The notes below the pieces were generated by a model. That model had not been told where the DNA came from. It did not search any database and saw only the letters and a list, made by a program, of their open reading frames with translations. A stretch of DNA of 38,919 nt from an uncultured Bacteroidales bacterium. GTDB taxonomy: Bacteria; Bacteroidota; Bacteroidia; Bacteroidales; UBA4417. Every line of letters starts with the position of its first letter. The stretch's first letter is position 1. The translations under genes were made by a program, and so were the position numbers. Positions 34,342-38,919 of this stretch are shown piece by piece. The DNA lies in contig CAJAXK010000174.1 of assembly GCA_903946925.1 (NCBI GenBank), forward strand, positions 1 to 38,919. The letters are read 5' to 3'.

Positions 34342-34537
34342 CAATCGAATAGCATGGTGTATAAAGTAGCAAATTAGGTACATACTTTTCGATTGTAGAT
34401 TACCTTTTAATTGATTAATGCCAAGTATTGAAAGTGAAATTCATTTACAACATTAACAAGTAAAAATTTAAAATTCCACCACGTCCTTAATTTAAAGAAT
34501 CATCCTAAAACCAATAAATAACAAATAATCAACACTT

Positions 34538-37441
34538 ATGAGAAAACTAACTACCTTATTGTTTAGCCTTTTGTTTGTAACGTTTGCTTTTGGCAAATCT
34601 GTTACAATCGAAAAAGCCAATCAAGTGGCAAACAATTATTTTGCCGTTTATTCGGGCAAAGCCACACCTGTTGTTGCCAACAGTTTCAGTAAATCCTATA
34701 ATGGTATTACCACATACCATGTGTTCAACTACGCAGGTGGTGGTTTTGTAGTTGTTTCGGCTGACGATGCTGCAACCCCAATTCTTGCCCAATCGAACGA
34801 AGGTTTTATTGAAACTCAAATCTCTAACCCTGCGACCCAGTATTGGTTTGATAGCTACAGCAAGGAAATTGCACACATTGTATCTTCAGGAATGGACAAT
34901 GCCGAATCAATTGGTGAGTGGAACCAGATCCTGAACAACCAGATTGACGCTCCCATGCTTGATGTTGCACCTTTATTGACAACCATTTGGGACCAAGGCC
35001 AGTGGTACAATTATTACTGTCCAGTTGCAGCAGGCGGACCTGGTGGAAAAGCTTGGGCTGGTTGCGTTGCAACAACCATGGGTCAGATAATGAAATATTA
35101 TAACTTCCCTGCAACTGGTGTAGGATCACACTCTTATGTTCATGCAACTTATGGTCAACAATCAGCTAATTTTGGTGCGACTTCTTATAATTTTGCATCA
35201 ATGGGTACATCTGCAAACAGCGGAAGCTACCAGCAAATTGCTACTTTGTTGTACCATGCGGGTGTTTCTGTAAACATGGATTATGCACCCGATGGTTCAG
35301 GCGCTTTTTCAACGGATGTGCCATGGGCGATGAGTAGTTATTTTAATTACGACAATTCAACAATTGCCCTTGCTAATAAAGTTGACTACACAACTGCTGC
35401 ATGGAAAGCTCTATTGATGTCGGAATTAGATGCAAGCCGCCCATTATATTACTCAGGTAGCGGACCTGCTGGCGGACATGCTTGGGTTTGTGACGGATAT
35501 CAAACCAGCACGGGTAAATTCCACATGAATTGGGGTTGGTCTGGAGCTTCAAACGGCTATTTTGCTATTGGCGCACTTAATACTGGAAATGGTACATTCA
35601 ATTCAACCAATGCTGTTGTTTATGGAATTATGCCGGGAAACCCAAATTTAATTGTTCGCTTTACAGATCTTTTGGAAAATAACTCAGCACCTTACGGCGG
35701 CACATTTGACATTAATTGCACAGTAGTGGCTGGAACACCAAGTGCAGTAAATCTATATATTGATAATGTTCTTGTTTTTAACACAACTCAAACAAGTTTC
35801 TCATATCCCTGGAATACTAGTGCTGCCGGATTAGGGACACATGTTGTTCGTTTAGAAGCTATTGATGCAACTGATACTGTATATCAGCAAGTAAATATTG
35901 GTCTTAGCGAGTGGGTTAAGCAAAATAGTGGTTTTGCAACAGCTTCAAGAGGAATTCAGTACGTTCATGCGGTTGATTCATCCTTGGTTTGGGCTACGGC
36001 CTATGATGGTAGCGGTGGAGCTGCAACTATTAATGAATTTACAAAGACTGTAAATGGAGGTACAACTTGGACAACCGGACAAGTTCTAGGCGGTTCAGTG
36101 TACGGTCTTGGTAATATTTGCGGACTTAATGCCAATGTTGCCTACGTTTCCGTTTATCACAAATCTACCCAAGACAATAATTGTGGAGTTTACAAAACTA
36201 GCAACGGAGGAACATCCTGGACTCATTTGGTAGGAGCTTTGCAAGGAGCCGCTTCATTTGCTGACAACGTTTGGTTCTGGGACGAAAATAATGGTATGTG
36301 CCATGGTGATGTTACTGGCACCGGTACTGCTGCTTATTTCGAAATTTATACTACCCAAAATGGTGGCACAACCTGGACACGTGTTCCTAAATCTGACATT
36401 AATAATGGAGTTGCAGCTTTAGCCGGTGAAGGCGGATGGACATCCGTAATTGATGTGGTTGGAAATACGGTTATGTTTGGTACCAACAAAGGAAATCTTT
36501 ATATTTCGCATGACAGAGGTTTACATTGGACTATGAAAAATACCGGTATTACCCCAATCACCGATGGTATAAATAAAATTTCGTTCAAGGATCAAATGAA
36601 TGGTTTGGTTGCACAAACAAATGCAACTGTTGTTTTAAGGGAAACCCATGATGGCGGCGCAACTTGGACAACCATTACCCCAACGGGGCCATTTTTAACA
36701 AGCGATATGGGATATGTACCTGGAACTGAAAACACATTTGTATCAACCGGTGCCGCCGCTGGATTTACTGGCGCTGCATACAGCTTTGATGGTGGTTACA
36801 CCTGGTCGCAATTTATGGGTACCGAAACAGAGCAATACCTTGCTTGTGATTTTGTAAGCAACCATTGTGGATGGGCTGGTGGATTCAATGTAAGTGCTGC
36901 CGAAGGCGGTATGAACAAATATGTTGGTGTTCTTGCTCCTGGTGCAGTTCTCAGCCCAGTTTCCAACCTTATTGCCCAGCCTTTAGATAACAGCGTTCAC
37001 CTTACTTGGACAGAACCTGCAACTTTGCCACTTAGTTACAATATTTACCGCAACGACACACTCCTCACCAACACTCCTTCAACCCAATATCATGATGCCC
37101 CTGTTGCTAATGGTCAGCAAAACTATTGCGTAACTGCTGTTTATGATTTGGGTGAATCACCAAAAGTTTGTACCATTGCCTGGATCACTGTAGGTGTTCC
37201 TAATACCGATGAGGCTGCTTACAAGGTATATCCTAATCCTGCAACCGAAGTTATTAACCTAATTGCCCCAGTGAAATTTACCGAAGTTCGGTTAATTAAT
37301 AGCCAAGGACAAATAGTTTACCGTAACAGCAATAAGGCTACTAACCTTCATATACTTACCGAAGGTTTTGAATCAGGAATGTACGTTCTTCAGATTTATA
37401 CCGGAACTCAAATGGTTTCAAAGAAAATTTCGATAAAATAG
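34538..37441 (+). CDS. Secreted C10 (streptopain-like) cysteine protease with BNR propeller, FN3 and type IX sorting domain
   Basis: 967 residues: signal peptide 1-19; propeptide (about 20-135) with the FVVVSADD motif of Spi-type inhibitor/propeptides; C10 catalytic domain (about 140-365) with Cys176 (KAWAGCVATTMGQIMKYY), His314 (GGHAWVCDGYQ) and Asn331-Trp332 (HMNWGWSG). An Ig-like domain follows (about 370-455). Residues 465-800 have six Asp-box (BNR) turns such as NGGTTW, SNGGTSW, QNGGTTW, DRGLHW, DGGATW and DGGYTW, a sialidase-type beta propeller. An FN3 domain spans about 803-885. The C-terminal domain begins KVYPNPATEVINL and ends VSKKISIK (type A sorting signal), so it is exported by type IX secretion and released or anchored at the surface. 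It should degrade proteins, perhaps on glycosylated substrates recognised by the propeller. Single gene with its own terminator. Confidence 0.9.
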   Translation: MRKLTTLLFSLLFVTFAFGKSVTIEKANQVANNYFAVYSGKATPVVANSFSKSYNGITTYHVFNYAGGGFVVVSADDAATPILAQSNEGFIETQISNPATQYWFDSYSKEIAHIVSSGMDNAESIGEWNQILNNQIDAPMLDVAPLLTTIWDQGQWYNYYCPVAAGGPGGKAWAGCVATTMGQIMKYYNFPATGVGSHSYVHATYGQQSANFGATSYNFASMGTSANSGSYQQIATLLYHAGVSVNMDYAPDGSGAFSTDVPWAMSSYFNYDNSTIALANKVDYTTAAWKALLMSELDASRPLYYSGSGPAGGHAWVCDGYQTSTGKFHMNWGWSGASNGYFAIGALNTGNGTFNSTNAVVYGIMPGNPNLIVRFTDLLENNSAPYGGTFDINCTVVAGTPSAVNLYIDNVLVFNTTQTSFSYPWNTSAAGLGTHVVRLEAIDATDTVYQQVNIGLSEWVKQNSGFATASRGIQYVHAVDSSLVWATAYDGSGGAATINEFTKTVNGGTTWTTGQVLGGSVYGLGNICGLNANVAYVSVYHKSTQDNNCGVYKTSNGGTSWTHLVGALQGAASFADNVWFWDENNGMCHGDVTGTGTAAYFEIYTTQNGGTTWTRVPKSDINNGVAALAGEGGWTSVIDVVGNTVMFGTNKGNLYISHDRGLHWTMKNTGITPITDGINKISFKDQMNGLVAQTNATVVLRETHDGGATWTTITPTGPFLTSDMGYVPGTENTFVSTGAAAGFTGAAYSFDGGYTWSQFMGTETEQYLACDFVSNHCGWAGGFNVSAAEGGMNKYVGVLAPGAVLSPVSNLIAQPLDNSVHLTWTEPATLPLSYNIYRNDTLLTNTPSTQYHDAPVANGQQNYCVTAVYDLGESPKVCTIAWITVGVPNTDEAAYKVYPNPATEVINLIAPVKFTEVRLINSQGQIVYRNSNKATNLHILTEGFESGMYVLQIYTGTQMVSKKISIK

Positions 37442-37460
37442 TCTTTGACTAAACTTCATT

Positions 37461-37504
37461 AAAAAGCAAAAAGCCTGGTTTTATCGGGCTTTTTGCTTTT
37501 TTTG
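37461..37504 (+). terminator. Strong rho-independent terminator of the C10 protease gene
   Basis: GCAAAAAGCC-tggttttatc-GGGCTTTTTGC with a T7 tail, 20 bp after the stop codon. The stem has ten or more pairs. Confidence 0.92.
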
Positions 37505-37543
37505 TTACCTTGATTGAGTCAAAGCGATTTCAAAACCATTGAT

Positions 37544-37717
37544 GAGTGCGCTCCGATAACCCTAAAAAAAGAAAACCACGGAGGCACTGAGAACACAGAG
37601 GTACACAGAGCGTTGTTAATCAGAATTATAAGCTTCATTAAGATAAGTGGCTTTGTGCCACATCGGCAAGCTCAGTGTATCACTTTGTAGCTGAAGAAGA
37701 CATTTTGGAGTGGACTC
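37544..37717 (+). mobile_element. MITE-like repeat, copy E
   Basis: 174 bp from GAGTGCGCTCCGATAACCC to TTTTGGAGTGGACTC, same orientation as copies A and C. It contains AAAACCACGGAGGCACTGAG, CACAGAGGTACACAGAG and GGCTTTGTGCCACATCGGCAAG. Flanks ATTGAT (37538-37543) and ATTGTT (37718-37723) differ at one base, an eroded 6-bp target duplication. Confidence 0.8.
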
Positions 37718-37723
37718 ATTGTT

Positions 37724-38064
37724 TTGAATATTTTTCGGACTTCAAAACATGAAATAGCCGTGAAAACAAATCAATTGTACCGAATTTCGAATTTCTTTTC
37801 CGATGCAGAGGGAAAAGCTGTTTCGTAACAATGCTGTAAATGGGATAAAAAACCATTTTTATTTTTCAAAGAAAAAGATCGGGCAGACCCAGGGAATACC
37901 AAGTAAAGCACAGAAAAGGAACTCCATATGCCCCAACTCCATGCTGCTTTGGAGGGCACTTCGGATGATTCTGTTGGGTGTTAGCTAAGTCCTCCATCGT
38001 AAAAGCTTGAAATTTATCAGCAACAATTTACCCTTTTTTAGTGTAGTTCTTTACATGAATTATA
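37724..38064. other. Gene-poor interval, unassigned
   Basis: 341 bp with no gene I can defend. Short open frames exist on both strands (for example 62 codons on the minus strand at 37771-37959). None has a recognisable domain or convincing start, and they overlap each other. Confidence 0.5.
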
Positions 38065-38331
38065 ATATGGATTCCAATGCCGTTTAGTTAAGGATTCATT
38101 CTAATAGTTCACATTAATGTTTTTTGCAATTCACTTTATACCCCCTCTGTCTCCCCCTTGAAAAAAGGGGGAGGACATACTGACAAAGCTTAACCTATGA
38201 TCAAATGTCTGAAATTTTGTTGTGAACTACTCCCTCCCTATTTTCTAGGGAGGGCTGGGGAGGGTACAAAATCCGGCATTTTTTTCTTTCTTTTCTGAAA
38301 AATGCTAACTAAACGACATTGATATGGATTC
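38065..38331. repeat. 10-bp direct repeats (target duplication) bounding the element at 38075-38321
   Basis: ATATGGATTC occurs at 38065-38074 and again, perfectly, at 38322-38331, each directly next to an inverted terminus of the enclosed element. Confidence 0.75.
38075..38321. mobile_element. 247-bp inverted-repeat element with 10-bp target duplication
   Basis: The left end CAATGCCGTTTAGTTA and right end TAACTAAACGACATTG are inverted repeats with 15 of 16 matches. A second inverted pair TAGTTCACA (38105-38113) and TGTGAACTA (38221-38229), plus two strong hairpins (CTCCCCCTT-gaaa-AAAGGGGGAG near 38151-38173 and CCCTCCCTA-ttttc-TAGGGAGGG near 38233-38255), fill the interior. It has no coding capacity, so it fits a non-autonomous transposable element (MITE). 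It is unrelated in sequence to the GAGTCCACTCC family. Confidence 0.8.
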
Positions 38332-38533
38332 AATGAAATATCAGAATTTAATTAGTTTAAATGTTTTAGCTTGCTTTATTCAAAAACTTTATAGAACACT
38401 GATATTACTGATGTTACAGAATAATACTTATAAAGACAGAAATCCGTGCAAATCAATTAAATCTTTGTCATCTGTGTTCAATTGCCTGCAAGTGCTGAAT
38501 TATTCAGGTTAGGTTTTGTTTTTCAATATACAT

Positions 38534-38560
38534 AAAAAAAGCGGCCTTGATAAGGTCGCT
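38534..38560 (-). terminator. Rho-independent terminator of the partial gene at the right edge
   Basis: On the minus strand AGCGACCTT-atc-AAGGCCGCT is followed by seven T residues. It has an eight-pair GC-rich stem and lies about 70 bp past the stop codon of the gene at 38630. Confidence 0.85.
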
Positions 38561-38629
38561 TCGCTGGTTTTATTTTAATGCTGATAATCAAAAATAACTC
38601 TCAATCATTATTTTGCACTTGGTGATATT

Positions 38630-38919
38630 TTAGTTGTAAGCGAGTACTATATTTACTTCGCCCTGATATTGTGAAGCGCTTTGAGCCAACATTGCTTTGT
38701 CTGGTTGGCATTGAAGGTTGATTGATTGGTATCCGTTGATTGCATTTCCTTTAAGGCTTTGTGTGCTCGAAGCTGAAGTGTTCAAGGCAAAACTTTGATT
38801 GCTGTTGTTTGTAAAATTAGCTTTGCTTAAAATCAAGGAACAAGTTGCTGAAGCTGCACTTTTTATTTCTATTTGACCAAGATCGATGCCCGAAGTTTGG
38901 TTTCTTTGTATTGAAAAGG
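38630..38919 (-). CDS. 3' end of a probable secreted/surface protein gene (5' part outside window)
   Basis: Open on the minus strand from the window edge to the TAA at 38630, with no stop in about 95 codons, so it is the C-terminal part of a longer gene. The peptide reads ...GIDLGQIEIKSAASATCSL...QSFALNTSASSTQS... and ends YQGEVNIVLAYN. It is rich in Ser, Ala, Asn and Gln, with alternating strands and a final beta strand ending in YN. That is the pattern of bacterial beta-sandwich surface or pilus-like proteins (DUF4402 or spore-coat-U-like). Family not established. A strong terminator follows. Confidence 0.6.
   Translation of the reverse strand, partial: FSIQRNQTSGIDLGQIEIKSAASATCSLILSKANFTNNSNQSFALNTSASSTQSLKGNAINGYQSINLQCQPDKAMLAQSASQYQGEVNIVLAYN

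Noticed and set aside
37771-37988. Two overlapping short frames (62 and 61 codons) on opposite strands after MITE-like copy E
   Set aside because: No family resemblance, no leader signal and mutual overlap; possibly remnants, not genes.
38324-38512. 62-codon plus-strand frame next to the 247-bp element
   Set aside because: It begins in the flanking duplication, has no domain, and reads like AT-rich intergenic sequence.

Overview
The window looks like a chromosomal segment from a free-living member of the Bacteroidota, probably Bacteroidia. The evidence is a C10-family cysteine protease ending in a type IX secretion (Por) sorting domain, small Bacteroidota families such as DUF4834, YfhO-type membrane proteins, many starts with A-rich leaders instead of strong Shine-Dalgarno sequences, and repeated TAnnTTTG boxes (the Bacteroidota -7 promoter element) upstream of genes. 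Base composition is AT-rich and even. I see no rRNA, tRNA, CRISPR array, phage module or complete insertion sequence.

Layout. (1) 269-7621, minus strand: a four-gene sugar operon read ROK sugar kinase, MFS sugar transporter, mannose-6-phosphate isomerase fused to a kinase-like domain, secreted GH38 alpha-mannosidase. It reads as a complete route for mannose: cut it from glycans, import it, phosphorylate it, convert it to fructose-6-phosphate. (2) 7855-12544: a small membrane protein, XerD recombinase, a SUMF1-fold protein, a membrane-anchored S33-type hydrolase and a small acidic protein. The plus-strand block from xerD to the hydrolase is bracketed by inverted arrays of 7-bp tandem repeats. 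(3) 12677-20763: housekeeping and stress genes, namely SDR oxidoreductase, class III aminotransferase, metallophosphoesterase, FluC fluoride channel, a fused alpha-beta 2-oxoacid dehydrogenase E1, a rubrerythrin that has lost most of its diiron ligands, and a periplasmic glutathione peroxidase. (4) 21082-34009: a surface-polysaccharide locus with a CgeB-like glycosyltransferase, FkbM methyltransferase, Wzx-type flippase, a compact operon of GT56 (WecF-like) transferase, DegT/VioA-like sugar aminotransferase, hexapeptide acyltransferase and DUF268 protein, and a minus-strand operon of DUF4834, YfhO, GT4 glycosyltransferase and WecB. Together these suggest a glycan carrying a 4-acylamino-4,6-dideoxyhexose. 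(5) 34538-37441: the large secreted protease, closed by a strong terminator. (6) 37442-38919: gene-poor sequence with two kinds of inverted-repeat element and the 3' end of a gene that runs off the right edge.

The most notable non-coding signal is a family of five dispersed 150-220 bp elements with terminal inverted repeats beginning GAGTCCACTCCGA (1-220, 16405-16603, 19943-20142, 22248-22398, 37544-37717). Three of them are flanked by 6-bp direct repeats, as expected of MITE-like non-autonomous transposons. A separate 247-bp element at 38075-38321 has 16-bp terminal inverted repeats and a perfect 10-bp flanking duplication. Among proteins, the rubrerythrin with an apparently dead diiron site but an intact rubredoxin centre, the isomerase fused to a kinase-like domain without a P-loop, the E1 enzyme with four clustered cysteines in its linker, and the GT56-VioA-acyltransferase module are the best candidates for follow-up.
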